Positions 38,904 through 48,496 are shown, counted from the stretch's first letter. The stretch: 49,435 nt of DNA from Gilliamella sp. App6-5 (GCF_001690525.1 NZ_LZGT01000047.1:1-49435); one strand, 5' to 3'. The notes: generated from the sequence alone by a model not told the origin. A program made the numbers and translations.

Positions 38904-39742
38904 AAAACACGATTGCCATTTTAAAAGAACGTAAACAAAATCGACAAAAAATTACAATGCTAACCGCTTATGATTACACTACAGCCAAATTAATGGACGA
39001 AAGTGGTGTAGATTGTTTATTAGTGGGGGATTCTTTAGGTATGGTGATGCTGGGTTACGATAGCACGGTATCGGTTACTATGGAAGATATGATCCATCAC
39101 TCCAAAGCGGTTGCAAGAGCAGCTAAGTCCGCATTTGTTGTCACTGATTTACCTTTTATGTCTTATCAAACATCTGTGTATGATGCAGTTTTAAATGCTG
39201 GTCGCCTAATTAAAGAAGGTCAAGTTCAAGCGGTTAAACTTGAAGGCGGACAAGCATTTTTTGAACATATCAAAATGATTACACAAGCTTCCATTCCGGT
39301 TGTTGCGCATATTGGGCTTATGCCTCAATCCGTTCTTGCTTTAGGGGGATATAAAGTTCAAGGTAAAGATTATCAAGAAGCTAAAAATATTGTTCTTGAT
39401 GCATTAGCGGTTGAACAAGCGGGTGCAATTGCGATTGTACTTGAATGTGTACCTGCTGATTTAGCTAAATTGATCTCACAATTAGTGAGTATTCCAACTA
39501 TTGGTATTGGCGCAGGTGTAAATTGTGATGGACAGGTGCTTGTTTATCAAGATATGCTGTCTATGTATGATGGTGTTGCATCAAAATTTGTCAAATCTTT
39601 TGCCCCAATTGGTAATCATATGAAACAAGCGTTTACTGACTATTGCCAAGAAGTAAAACAGCAACAATTTCCTACTTCAACCCATGAATTTGCCATTGAT
39701 GGTGAGGTAATGAACAAACTTAAATCTGAGTTTCAATCATAA
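38900..39742 (+). CDS. panB: 3-methyl-2-oxobutanoate hydroxymethyltransferase
   Basis: Makes ketopantoate from ketoisovalerate and methylene-tetrahydrofolate, the first step of pantothenate synthesis. The 280-residue protein has the TIM-barrel motifs MLTAYDYTTAKLMDESGVD, LLVGDSLGMVMLGYDSTVSV, VKLEGG and GIGAGVNCDGQVLVYQDML. It starts at TTG 38900, overlapping the stop of the reductase gene, so translation is likely coupled. panC follows 11 nt later. Confidence 0.97.
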   Translation: MKNTIAILKERKQNRQKITMLTAYDYTTAKLMDESGVDCLLVGDSLGMVMLGYDSTVSVTMEDMIHHSKAVARAAKSAFVVTDLPFMSYQTSVYDAVLNAGRLIKEGQVQAVKLEGGQAFFEHIKMITQASIPVVAHIGLMPQSVLALGGYKVQGKDYQEAKNIVLDALAVEQAGAIAIVLECVPADLAKLISQLVSIPTIGIGAGVNCDGQVLVYQDMLSMYDGVASKFVKSFAPIGNHMKQAFTDYCQEVKQQQFPTSTHEFAIDGEVMNKLKSEFQS

Positions 39743-39753
39743 GGGATAACTAG

Positions 39754-40602
39754 ATGAATGTTGTAACGACAATAGGACAAGTACGAGAACAAGTTAAAGC
39801 TTGGCGTCAAGCAGGGGATAGTATCGGACTTGTTCCAACCATGGGTTATTTGCATGAAGGCCATCAAAGCTTAATGGCTGCGGCTAAAAGGGACAACCAA
39901 AAAGTTATTGTGACGATTTTTGTTAACCCTATACAATTTGGACCTTCAGAAGATCTTGCTAGTTATCCACATGATTTAGAACGGGATAAAATCGCTTGTG
40001 AGAAGATGGGGGTAGATTTGATTTTTTGTCCAACTGCCAGTGAAATGTATGATGCTAATTTTAATAGCAATGTTGATGTTAAAGGTTTAACAAATGCTTT
40101 ATGCGGAAAAAAGCGCCCAGGGCATTTCAAAGGCGTTTGCACTGTTGTCACAAAATTATTCAATATCACACAACCTGATCGTGCTTATTTTGGACAGAAA
40201 GATGCACAGCAGTTAGCGGTAATTAAACGAATGGTCAGTGATCTGAATTTCGACATTGAAATTATTGGTTGCCCTATTGTGCGTGAAGCAGACGGACTGG
40301 CTAAAAGTTCACGTAATAGCTATTTGTCTGAACGTGAACGATCCGCAGCTGTGTGCCTTTATCAAGCAATTGAATGTGCCAATGCAATGATAAAGCAAGG
40401 GGAAACGTCGGTAACTGTTATAACAAAAGCTATGCATGATCTGATTGTCAACCAACCTTTAGCCAAGATTGACTATATTGAATTTGTCGATCTAGCATCA
40501 TTAACATCGGTTGATAGGCTTGAACAAGATAGTTTATGTGCGCTAGCGGTTTATATTGGTAAAACACGATTAATTGATAATTTTATTTATCAACATTACT
40601 AA
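39754..40602 (+). CDS. panC: pantothenate synthetase
   Basis: Condenses pantoate with beta-alanine using ATP. The 282-residue protein has the HIGH-type motif GYLHEGHQSLM, the FVNPIQFGPSEDL segment, GPxHFKGVCTVV-like substrate contacts (RPGHFKGVCTVV), YFGQKDAQQLAVI and the KSSRNSYLS loop. It is the last gene of the operon. panD is not in this window, so the source of beta-alanine is not shown. Confidence 0.98.
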   Translation: MNVVTTIGQVREQVKAWRQAGDSIGLVPTMGYLHEGHQSLMAAAKRDNQKVIVTIFVNPIQFGPSEDLASYPHDLERDKIACEKMGVDLIFCPTASEMYDANFNSNVDVKGLTNALCGKKRPGHFKGVCTVVTKLFNITQPDRAYFGQKDAQQLAVIKRMVSDLNFDIEIIGCPIVREADGLAKSSRNSYLSERERSAAVCLYQAIECANAMIKQGETSVTVITKAMHDLIVNQPLAKIDYIEFVDLASLTSVDRLEQDSLCALAVYIGKTRLIDNFIYQHY

Positions 40603-40632
40603 TTACCAATTATATTTACAATGATAGATATA

Positions 40633-40660
40633 AAAAACCGCTTAATACAAGGCGGTTTTT
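40633..40660 (+). terminator. terminator of the pan operon
   Basis: AAAAACCGC pairs with GCGGTTTTT, with further T after it. The stem begins 31 nt after the panC stop. Confidence 0.9.
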
Positions 40661-40800
40661 TTATGCTATTCATCGTATTCTAAAAATTTTTACAATTCGA
40701 TTAAATCAATGAGTTTATTGTTCTGCTAATTTATTGTTTGTCTATTTTACTGTAGAATAGCAACCATTTTATGCCTTAAATCAGGATTTATGCATTAATT

Positions 40801-43659
40801 ATGAAAAACACGACTTATAATCCACAAGAAATTGAACAACCTCTTTATAAGCATTGGGAAAAAAGTGGTTACTTCAAACCCAATGGTGATAAATCGCAAC
40901 CAAGTTATTGTATTGCCATTCCACCGCCGAATGTGACAGGTAGTTTACATATGGGGCATGCTTTTCAGCAAACCATTATGGATGCATTAATTCGTTATCA
41001 TCGTATGCAAGGTAATAATACCTTGTGGCAATCGGGTACCGATCATGCCGGTATTGCAACGCAAATGGTGGTAGAGCGCAAAATTGCGGCTGAAGAAAAT
41101 AAAACTCGCCATGATTACGGACGTGATGCTTTTATTGACAAGATTTGGCAATGGAAAGCCGAATCAGGCGGTAGCATTACTAAGCAAATGCGTCGCTTAG
41201 GGGATTCGGTTGATTGGGATCGCGAACGCTTCACCATGGATGAAGGTCTATCAAATGCAGTGAAAGAAGTCTTCGTTCGTTTATATCAAGAAAATCTTAT
41301 CTATCGTGGTAAACGTTTAGTCAATTGGGATCCAAAACTACGTACAGCTATTTCTGATCTTGAAGTTGAAAACCGCGAAGTTAAAGGTTCAATGTGGCAC
41401 TTACGTTATCCATTAGCTGATGGAGCTAAAACAGCCGACGGTAAAGATTACTTAGTGGTGGCAACCACTCGTCCTGAAACCTTATTTGGGGATACAGGGG
41501 TTGCGGTGAATCCTGAAGATCCTCGTTATAAAGATCTGATTGGTCAATTTGTTATATTACCATTTGTTAACCGCCGTATTCCAATTGTGGGGGATGAACA
41601 TGCCGACATGACCAAAGGTACTGGATGCGTAAAAATCACCCCTGCGCATGATTTTAATGACTATGAAGTTGGGCGACGTCATCAATTACCGATGATCAAC
41701 ATTTTAACGTTTGATGGGGATATTCGTCAGCAAGCTGAAGTGTTTGATACTAATGGTGAGCCAAGTGGGGCTTACGAACCAACCATTCCGGCTCAATTCC
41801 AGAACCTAGAACGTTTTGCCGCGCGTAAGGCAGTCGTTGCAGAATGTGAATCATTGGGTATTTTAGAAAAAACCGAACCGCATGATTTGACCGTTCCATA
41901 TGGTGACCGTGGTGGCGTTGTGATTGAACCTATGCTAACCGATCAATGGTATGTGCGAGCAAAAGTGCTTGCCGAGCCTGCTATTGATGCAGTAAAAAAT
42001 GGTGATATCCAATTTGTACCAAAACAGTATGAAAATATGTATTTTTCTTGGATGAATGATATACAAGATTGGTGTATTTCACGTCAATTATGGTGGGGGC
42101 ACCGTATTCCTGCTTGGTATGATAAACAAGGTAATGTTTATGTTGGTCGTGACGAAGCTGAAGTACGACGCGAGAATAATCTGTCGAATGATATTGAATT
42201 ATCGCAAGATGAAGATGTGCTGGATACTTGGTTTTCGTCTGCGCTTTGGACATTTTCAACGTTGGGTTGGCCGAATAATACTGATGATTTAGCCACCTTC
42301 CATCCAACTAATGTGCTGGTGACGGGGTTTGATATTATCTTCTTCTGGGTAGCTAGAATGATCATGATGACCATGCACTTTATTAAGGATGAACATGGTA
42401 AACCACAAGTTCCTTTTAAAACGGTGTATGTCACAGGTTTAATTCGTGATGAAGAAGGACAGAAAATGTCTAAATCTAAAGGAAACGTTATCGATCCTTT
42501 AGATATGATTGATGGTATCTCACTGCCAGCTTTATTAGAAAAACGGACTGGCAATATGATGCAGCCTCAATTAGCTGAAAAAATTGCTAAACGCACTCAA
42601 AAACAGTTCCCTAATGGCATTGAGGCACACGGTACAGATGCGCTACGCTTTACTTTAGCCGCGTTAGCCTCAACTGGGCGTGATATTAATTGGGATTTAA
42701 AACGTTTAGAAGGTTATCGTAATTTCTGTAATAAACTTTGGAACGCTAGTCGTTATGTGCTGATGAATACAGAAGGGCACGATTGTGGCTTTAAAAGTGG
42801 GGATTTAGATTATTCTTTAGCAGATAAATGGATTTTAGCCGAATTTAATCAAACCATTAAATCTTACCGAGAAGCATTTGATACTTATCGTTTTGATTTA
42901 GCCGCTAATATTTTATATGAGTTCACATGGAATCAATTCTGTGACTGGTATTTAGAGCTAACCAAATCCATTTTAGCCAATGGAGAACCATCACAGCAAC
43001 GCGCAGCTCGCCATACGTTAATTACGGTATTAGAAGCTCTATTACGTCTTGCGCACCCGATTATTCCATTTATAACCGAAGCAATTTGGCAAAATGTAAA
43101 AGGCTTAATGAATATAACTGCTGACACTATAATGTTACAGCCAATGCCTGCTTTTGATGAACAGCATTCAGATGATCAAGCAATAGCCGATATTAATTGG
43201 ATAAAAGATGTCGTAATTGCCGTACGAAACATTCGTGCCGAAATGAATATTGCGCCAAGTAAACCACTACAATTATTGATTCGAAAAGGATCTCCAACGG
43301 TACATCGAATCATCGCTGATAACATCAATTTTATTGAATCATTAGCAAGATTGTCTGAAATTGTTTTACTTGGTGATGGTGAAACTGGACCATTATCGGT
43401 CACAAAACTGGTTGATGGCGCCGAGTTGCTAATCCCAATGGCAGGATTAATCAATAAAGAAAACGAACTTGCGCGTTTAGAAAAAGAAATTGAACGCATC
43501 AATGGCGAAATTTCTCGTATTGAAAATAAACTGTCTAATGCCAGCTTTGTCGACAAAGCCCCTGCGGCAGTAGTTGCGAAAGAAAAAGAAAAACAACAAG
43601 GTTATATTGATGATAAAGCCAAACTGCAAGAGCAGTATGTTGCCATAAAAAATCTTTAA
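40801..43659 (+). CDS. valS: valyl-tRNA synthetase
   Basis: Class Ia synthetase for tRNA-Val, 952 residues as usual. The HIGH motif is in [18 protein letters not shown] (near residue 47), the editing domain is in the first half, KMSKS is in [15 protein letters not shown] (near 555), and a C-terminal coiled coil ([23 protein letters not shown]) binds the tRNA. Its own terminator hairpin at 43684-43703 has been split from its T-tract by an IS. Confidence 0.98.
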   Translation: MKNTTYNPQEIEQPLYKHWEKSGYFKPNGDKSQPSYCIAIPPPNVTGSLHMGHAFQQTIMDALIRYHRMQGNNTLWQSGTDHAGIATQMVVERKIAAEENKTRHDYGRDAFIDKIWQWKAESGGSITKQMRRLGDSVDWDRERFTMDEGLSNAVKEVFVRLYQENLIYRGKRLVNWDPKLRTAISDLEVENREVKGSMWHLRYPLADGAKTADGKDYLVVATTRPETLFGDTGVAVNPEDPRYKDLIGQFVILPFVNRRIPIVGDEHADMTKGTGCVKITPAHDFNDYEVGRRHQLPMINILTFDGDIRQQAEVFDTNGEPSGAYEPTIPAQFQNLERFAARKAVVAECESLGILEKTEPHDLTVPYGDRGGVVIEPMLTDQWYVRAKVLAEPAIDAVKNGDIQFVPKQYENMYFSWMNDIQDWCISRQLWWGHRIPAWYDKQGNVYVGRDEAEVRRENNLSNDIELSQDEDVLDTWFSSALWTFSTLGWPNNTDDLATFHPTNVLVTGFDIIFFWVARMIMMTMHFIKDEHGKPQVPFKTVYVTGLIRDEEGQKMSKSKGNVIDPLDMIDGISLPALLEKRTGNMMQPQLAEKIAKRTQKQFPNGIEAHGTDALRFTLAALASTGRDINWDLKRLEGYRNFCNKLWNASRYVLMNTEGHDCGFKSGDLDYSLADKWILAEFNQTIKSYREAFDTYRFDLAANILYEFTWNQFCDWYLELTKSILANGEPSQQRAARHTLITVLEALLRLAHPIIPFITEAIWQNVKGLMNITADTIMLQPMPAFDEQHSDDQAIADINWIKDVVIAVRNIRAEMNIAPSKPLQLLIRKGSPTVHRIIADNINFIESLARLSEIVLLGDGETGPLSVTKLVDGAELLIPMAGLINKENELARLEKEIERINGEISRIENKLSNASFVDKAPAAVVAKEKEKQQGYIDDKAKLQEQYVAIKNL

Positions 43660-43683
43660 TCTTTTTTTAATCTTTGTAATAAA

Positions 43684-43703
43684 AACCTCTCGTTTGAGAG
43701 GTT
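43684..43703. terminator. left copy of the valS/ompW terminator hairpin
   Basis: AACCTCTC-GTTT-GAGAGGTT. It has an A-run on its left but the IS on its right, so a U-tract is present only for transcripts coming from the IS (minus strand). It is identical to 45117-45136. Confidence 0.85.
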
Positions 43704-45036
43704 CAGATTGATGACAAACCTCGATATAATTCGGGGTTTATTTTTTTATTTAAACCATAAATAGGCTTTTTAATTTGGATTTGATTAAATAAATTAAAAA
43801 ATAGCTTAAAAAAACGTAACAAAAATAGCTTTATCGCTATTTTCTTGATATTTTGAGCCATTGCGGCCAATAAACACTGCATTTGAACCTGCGCTCTTCC
43901 TCTAAATCGTGCATAGCGATGTCCGTGGTGTTGTTTAGCATCAGCAAAGCTGCGCTCTATGGTTTCTTTTCGCCGAGCATAGACTTTTTTACCCCACTGA
44001 CTTAAACGAATTTCGTTGGCTATCTCTTTATCTGCTTCCCAAATATGCCGTGTGATGACTTTCTGTGTATTTTTACTCTGTGTACACTGTGACAATAACG
44101 GACAGATTTTGCAGGTTGTTGCATCAGAATGATAATGACGATAACCCAACACCGGATATATCTGCTTTGCCAGCAGTAAATGGCAAATGGGAGCCGTAAA
44201 ATAACCCGCATCAAGACCGACACCAACCGGATTAAAGCCAAACCGCTCTAGCTGGCGTTTTAATCGAGCCATGTAAGGCTGGGAATCATGGATATTTCCG
44301 GCAGTGACATAGGTATCGGTAATTAAATTATGTTTGCCATCAACCGTTCGGTGATCTAAGTAGAAGAATCCTTTAGGCTTGCCTTCCCGATGCATAAAGC
44401 CACTGTCTGGATCTGTTGTACTGACTTTAACCTCCTTGTATTTCTCTACCGTCGATGGCTTTAAGGCTTTTTTCCGTTTAATTCTCTTTCTGCGTTGATG
44501 GCTTGATTAAGCGCATCAATATATTGACTGGGCTCAACAATACGCTGCTCATTACGTGCTTTGCCTTTATTGGCATTTGCTTTTAGGTGAGTACTGTCCG
44601 TATATAAAACCCGACCACTTATCAACCCTTTGGCAATGGCCTGCTCAACAATATTATCAAAAATCTGTTGATAGATTTCACTGTCATTAAACCGACGGCG
44701 ACGATTTTGGCTAAGTGTTGAGGCGTCAATCACTTTTTCGGTTAATCCCATTCCCAGAAACCAGCGGTAAGCTAAATTGACCTGAATTTCCTGAACCAGA
44801 CGACGTTCACTGGGGATACCGAAAAGATACCCCAATAACATGATTTTAAACAGTCTGACCGGATCTTCTGCTGGACGACCATTATTAGGGCAATAAAGTG
44901 GTGCTACCGCTTCTCGAATAAATTCAAAATCAATGACTTTAGCTATTTTACGAACAAGATGATTTTGAGGGACAAGCGCATCTAGCGAGATTTGCTCTAT
45001 TTTTTCTGGTGTCGCTGGAGTTGGTTTTTTTAGCAT
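43703..45036 (-). CDS. IS1182 transposase, joined by a -1 frameshift (or broken)
   Basis: DDE transposase. The upstream piece (44461-45036, 191 codons) has the N-terminal DUF772 region (GRPAEDPVRLFKIMLLGYLF, SERRLVQEI, ASTLSQNRRRRF) and the first Asp in YTDSTHLKANA. The downstream frame has the second Asp (VGLDAGYFTAPI), the CKICPLLSQC zinc-like motif and the Glu in RRKETIERSFADAKQHHGH. The frames meet at A-AAA-AAG (44467-44473), a classic -1 slippery site. After slipping, the protein reads NGKKALKPSTVEKY and runs on for a normal total of about 444 residues. All three catalytic acids are intact. The stop codon TGA lies exactly across the IS border. A simple one-base deletion in the A-run is the alternative. 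Confidence 0.8.
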
Positions 45037-45116
45037 AGAAGAACTTCTCTTATAATGGACTCCTCTCTATTAGATCAAAGAACTCGCCAAAAAGCGAGTT
45101 CTTTGTCATCAATCTG
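43704..45116 (-). mobile_element. IS1182-family insertion sequence, about 1.41 kb
   Basis: Both ends begin CAGATTGATGACAAA in inverted orientation (43704-43718 and 45102-45116). They are flanked by 20-bp direct repeats AACCTCTCGTTTGAGAGGTT, which are complete copies of the terminator palindrome. Because the target is palindromic, the terminal repeats could also be read as extending 4 bp further into it. The transposase is in two overlapping-phase pieces. Inside the right end an 11-bp hairpin (AAAGAACTCGC / GCGAGTTCTTT) precedes the transposase and may block incoming transcription. Confidence 0.88.
44467..44473 (-). other. A-AAA-AAG slippery heptamer
   Basis: Lies in the zero frame as GGA-AAA-AAG, six nt before the zero-frame stop. 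It is the same heptamer as in E. coli dnaX and many IS elements with programmed -1 frameshifting. I see no strong downstream stem or upstream Shine-Dalgarno stimulator. Confidence 0.55.
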
Positions 45117-45138
45117 AACCTCTCGTTTGAGAGGTTTT
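45117..45138. terminator. right copy of the valS/ompW terminator hairpin
   Basis: AACCTCTC-GTTT-GAGAGGTT followed by TTTTTG. It keeps the T-tract for plus-strand transcription only; for ompW on the minus strand the hairpin is now followed by the IS end. Confidence 0.85.
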
Positions 45139-45150
45139 TTGTTTGCTAAT

Positions 45151-45822
45151 TTAAAATTTATAACCCACACCAATCATTGCAACCCATGGATCAAGCTTAT
45201 AATTAGCGGTAACTTTAGTATTGCCTAAATGGGTTGTCGCTTTAGTCTCAATATCAATATAACGAATTTGAGCATTCAAAAGCCAATTGTCATTTAAAGA
45301 ATAATCAGCACCGACTTGTGCTGCCCAGCCCCAAGAACTGTCAAGATCTAAACCATGAAATCCCGCTTTTTTGGCTTCACCACTAAGTTTTTCATCAAAA
45401 AAGAAGGTATAGTTAATACCCATTCCAACATAGGGTTGTAACTCATATTGTGAATCAAGTGGATACCAAACAGCACTTAATGTTGGCGGTAGATGTTTAA
45501 TTTTCCCTAAATGAGCACCAGAAAGTCCCGTTGAATTGCCCCCACCTAGCTTAACCTGATGGCTAAAAGGTGTTGCGGCTAACAGTTCGACACCAATATT
45601 ATCGGTCACCATATATTGGAAATTTAATCCAAGTTGTGTATCGTTATCGGCTTTTGCTTTTAGATCACTTTTGGCTCCGCCTACTTTAACATGATCACTT
45701 TTATCTTGAGGATGAACATAAACAGGCCCACCACGGACGATAATTTCATTTGCAGTATGCGCATAAGTTACTGCGCTGGATAATCCCATTGTGATAAGCA
45801 TAGCAACTGACGATATTTTCAT
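45151..45822 (-). CDS. ompW: outer membrane protein OmpW
   Basis: An eight-stranded beta-barrel of the OmpW family, 223 residues, with a signal peptide to about residue 21 (ending VTYA). Conserved pieces are IIVRGGPVYVHPQ after the signal peptide, the N-DNIGVELLAATPFSHQV strand, HLPPTLSAVWYPL, QPYVGMGINYTFFFDE and a C-terminal PWVAMIGVGYKF. OmpW forms a small hydrophobic channel. GGGAGAA lies 8 nt before the start. It is convergent with valS across the IS. Confidence 0.95.
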   Translation of the reverse strand: MKISSVAMLITMGLSSAVTYAHTANEIIVRGGPVYVHPQDKSDHVKVGGAKSDLKAKADNDTQLGLNFQYMVTDNIGVELLAATPFSHQVKLGGGNSTGLSGAHLGKIKHLPPTLSAVWYPLDSQYELQPYVGMGINYTFFFDEKLSGEAKKAGFHGLDLDSSWGWAAQVGADYSLNDNWLLNAQIRYIDIETKATTHLGNTKVTANYKLDPWVAMIGVGYKF

Positions 45823-46123
45823 TTCTTTTCTCCCAATTCATTTATAATTCATTATATAATATTTAATTATGTTGAAAAACGCACTACAGTAAAACATAGA
45901 CTTATTTAATAATCTAGCAATATTGAAATTTACTTGTTAAATTTAATTTTTATTGATTTATAATAAATTAAACTTAAGTCGCATAATGATAAAATTCTAA
46001 TGATATTTAGAATATTAAATTTGATTTTTTTGCGATTTATCTCAAAATTTTAGTAAATAAAAATCAGATTAATGATTTGCATTATTGCTTAAAACTATAT
46101 ATAATATAGGCGAATATTTCGGT
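45823..46123. other. AT-rich intergenic region
   Basis: Carries the promoters of ompW (minus) and tRNA-Lys (plus; TATATAATATAGG immediately upstream of the tRNA). No gene is seen. Confidence 0.5.
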
Positions 46124-46199
46124 GGGTTGTTAGCTCAGTCGGTAGAGCAGTTGACTCTTAATCAATTGGTCGCGGGTTCGATCCCCTCACAACCCACCA
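46124..46199 (+). tRNA. tRNA-Lys (CTT), island attachment site
   Basis: Acceptor GGGTTGT/ACAACCC, D arm TAGCTCAGTCGGTAGAGCA, anticodon loop CTCTTAA with CTT, T arm GGGTTCGATCCCC, discriminator A, encoded CCA to 46199. The integrase gene begins 192 nt after it and points away from it. The T-arm and 3' end are the usual target for P4-type integrases. Confidence 0.97.
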
Positions 46200-46270
46200 T
46201 TCCTCTTTTTTAATCCCTTATCCAATCATTAAAAATCATTAAAAAACAAAGGTTTTAGCTAAAAAATCAC

Positions 46271-46315
46271 TTGCACTAAGTTGCACTAAGTTGCACTGAA
46301 TTGCGCTAAATTGCA
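46271..46315. repeat. 10-bp iterons upstream of int
   Basis: Four contiguous 10-mers in exact 10-bp phase (TTGCACTAAG twice, TTGCACTGAA, TTGCGCTAAA) and then TTGCA. Helical phasing suggests cooperative protein binding on one face of the DNA, such as integrase arm-type or excisionase sites. Confidence 0.85.
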
Positions 46316-46321
46316 TATATG

Positions 46322-46372
46322 TTTGTATACGTTTTTGTATACGACTATAATGTGACTAAAAACGTATACAAA
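46322..46372. promoter_or_regulatory. GTATAC operator cluster of the integrase gene
   Basis: A perfect 15-bp inverted repeat (TTTGTATACGTTTTT at 46322-46336; its complement at 46358-46372), with a third GTATAC at 46337-46342. It lies just 19 bp before int and probably covers its promoter. Confidence 0.75.
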
Positions 46373-46391
46373 TTTTTAGATGTGAGTTGTT

Positions 46392-47624
46392 ATGGCTAGT
46401 AATAAACTAACTGATATAAAAATTAAAAATTTAAAAATTAAAGAAAAAAATTATGAAATAAGTGACGGTAATAGTTTATCAATTTTAATCAAAAAAAATG
46501 GTTCAAAAATTTGGCGATTTAGATATTTGAGACCTAATACAAAAAAAGCAAATCAACTTAGTCTTGGTGAATATCCTTTAATTTCTTTAGCTGAAGCAAG
46601 AGAAAAAAGGGATGAATTTAAAAAATTATTGTTGAATGGAACAGATCCTGCTAATTACAAATATGAAGAAGAAGAGCAAATACAAAAAGAAGAAAAAAGA
46701 AAATTCATTAATATTTTTTGGGATTGGGTAGAAGATCAAAAGTTAAATTTAGATAAAGGTGAGATTACAGAAGGAACTTTTAGAAGAAATAAAAATATTA
46801 TAGTTAATCATGTTTTAATTCATCATGATTTAGTTAATAAATCTGTTAATGAGTTAATACCAGCAGATTTTAAAGAGTATTTACAACCCTTAATTAATCA
46901 AAATAAAACCGATTTAGTTGCTCGAATTTGTCAAGTTGTAGGTAGAGTTTTTAATTATGCTAAAAATCTTGGTTTTGTTGAATATAATAAATTTGAAAAT
47001 TTAAGATTTGCTACGCACAGATCTAAAAATATGCCAACTTTACCACCTGCTCAGCTACCTCAAATTTTAAAAACAATTAATGATTATCCTGCCACTAAGC
47101 AAACTAAACTATTAGCCTATTTTCAACTTTTAACACTGGTGAGACCTGGGGAGGCAGCAACGGCTAAATGGATGGATATTGATTTAAAAAAATCAATTTG
47201 GACAATTCCAGCAAATAGTATGAAGATGAGGCGTGAGCATGTAGTACCTTTATCAAAGCAAGCAATAAAAATACTTCAAAAAATGAAGGATATAACACCA
47301 CCAGATTTTGAATATGTATTTATAAATAGAAAATATTTAAATGATAAAAGTAAACACACAAGTAAAGAAACAGTAAATACAATGCTGAAAAGAGCAGGAT
47401 TTAAAAATAAATTAGTAGCGCATGGTTTTAGATCTATTGCTTCTACCATTTTAAATGAAAGTTTAAAATTTCATCAAGAATTAATAGAAATATCGTTGGC
47501 GCATGTAGATAAAAATATTGTAAGAGCTACTTATAATAATGCTCAATACCTTGAAAAAAGATTTGAATTAATGGGGTGGTGGGGTGATTATGTAGAAAAT
47601 GTAAGTAATGTTTCAGTTTTATAG
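46392..47624 (+). CDS. P4-type tyrosine integrase
   Basis: A 410-residue site-specific recombinase with the N-terminal DUF4102 arm-binding domain (LTDIKIKNLKIKEKNYEISDGNSLSILI), a core-binding SAM-like domain and a C-terminal catalytic domain. The catalytic residues are visible: Arg in LVRPGEAA, HGFRS (His, Arg), HVDKN and the tyrosine region in ATYNNAQYLEKRFELMGWW. It lies next to tRNA-Lys, as usual for genomic islands and satellite prophages of this family. Its extreme lysine/asparagine and A/T-ending codon use is more AT-rich than the flanking core genes. ATG has only GTGAG upstream. Confidence 0.96.
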   Translation: MASNKLTDIKIKNLKIKEKNYEISDGNSLSILIKKNGSKIWRFRYLRPNTKKANQLSLGEYPLISLAEAREKRDEFKKLLLNGTDPANYKYEEEEQIQKEEKRKFINIFWDWVEDQKLNLDKGEITEGTFRRNKNIIVNHVLIHHDLVNKSVNELIPADFKEYLQPLINQNKTDLVARICQVVGRVFNYAKNLGFVEYNKFENLRFATHRSKNMPTLPPAQLPQILKTINDYPATKQTKLLAYFQLLTLVRPGEAATAKWMDIDLKKSIWTIPANSMKMRREHVVPLSKQAIKILQKMKDITPPDFEYVFINRKYLNDKSKHTSKETVNTMLKRAGFKNKLVAHGFRSIASTILNESLKFHQELIEISLAHVDKNIVRATYNNAQYLEKRFELMGWWGDYVENVSNVSVL

Positions 47625-47661
47625 TATTATATTGTAATGTAAATTATTTTTTGGAGTATTT

Positions 47662-48180
47662 ATGGGTAGTAAAACAACATTATCAAGTTTTGTGGAAACA
47701 TTACAAACAATAAGTATTGGACAGCTAGCAACAGCACTAGGTTGTGATGAATCAACGATATATAGATGGTTAAAAGATGAAACATTACAATTACCAAAAC
47801 CTATACAAGTTGGCAAAAAAAAGGTTTGTTTTATTTATGAAGAAGTAAAAGAATGGTTATATAACAGACCTCGAATTGTTTGTTTTTATAATAGTAGTTT
47901 AAATAAAATTGAAACAACTGAAACTATAAGTTTAGTAAGTATTGATGTGGATAATTTAATACCAATGGATGAAGCTTTAGAAAAAATGAAAAAGCATAAT
48001 ATTAATATTAGCCCAAATGCTAAATTAACAGCTATTAATATAAAAGGACATTTATTTGTAGATAGAAATCGATTTGAATATGAATTTTTATTAAATCATT
48101 TTACAGCAAATAATTCAAAAAAAGAAAAAAAAGAAGATGGTAAAGTTAATATTAAAAAAATAATTAAAACAACAATATAA
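47662..48180 (+). CDS. helix-turn-helix protein (AlpA/excisionase-like) with unknown C-terminal domain
   Basis: The N-terminal 70 residues contain an HTH plus wing layout (ISIGQLATALGCDESTIYRW, PKPIQVGKKKVCF, EEVKEWLYNRP) typical of AlpA or MerR-like excisionases. The remaining 100 residues (VSIDVDNLIPMDEALEKMKK and a lysine-rich tail) resemble nothing I know. TTGGAG lies 10 nt upstream. It follows int by 37 nt and may control excision or island genes. Confidence 0.7.
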   Translation: MGSKTTLSSFVETLQTISIGQLATALGCDESTIYRWLKDETLQLPKPIQVGKKKVCFIYEEVKEWLYNRPRIVCFYNSSLNKIETTETISLVSIDVDNLIPMDEALEKMKKHNINISPNAKLTAINIKGHLFVDRNRFEYEFLLNHFTANNSKKEKKEDGKVNIKKIIKTTI

Positions 48181-48185
48181 AATAA

Positions 48186-48461
48186 CATTTACATGCATTT
48201 GCTGGAACAGCTCAAGGTAATGGTATTAGTGGAGGAACAGCACAACAAGGTGGTGCTGAAAATGCTAGCCAAGCTAACAATCCAAATACTGGTACTGATG
48301 CTACAACCAACAATGGCAACTCTGGAAATTCTAAAAACAGTATGCCAAATCAGAGTGGTGCTGGGACAGGTTCAAGCTCACCATTAGTAGATAAGGGTGA
48401 CGGACAAAACAAAAATTCGCCTTTAGTTGATAAAGATAATAAACCAAAACTTGATGATTAA
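48186..48461 (+). pseudogene. Gly/Asn/Gln-rich C-terminal fragment, no start codon
   Basis: The frame is open from just after TAA 48183-48185 to TAA 48459-48461, and it is free of ATG until about two thirds of the way. Its translation is low-complexity (AFAGTAQGNGISGGTAQQGG) and ends with a twice-repeated SPLVDK motif. This looks like the 3' part of a longer surface or phage protein gene, cut at its 5' end. A perfect-palindrome terminator follows. A 64-codon ATG frame at 48193-48387 is a shadow of it. Confidence 0.5.
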
Positions 48462-48472
48462 AAATAAAAAGT

Positions 48473-48496
48473 AAAAAGAGGGAATTCCCTCTTTTT
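48473..48496. terminator. perfect palindromic terminator
   Basis: AAAAAGAGGG-AATT-CCCTCTTTTT. Confidence 0.9.

Noticed and set aside
48193-48387. 64-codon ATG frame in the island
   Set aside because: It is the shifted reading of the Gly/Asn-rich frame, whose composition is clearly the coding one.
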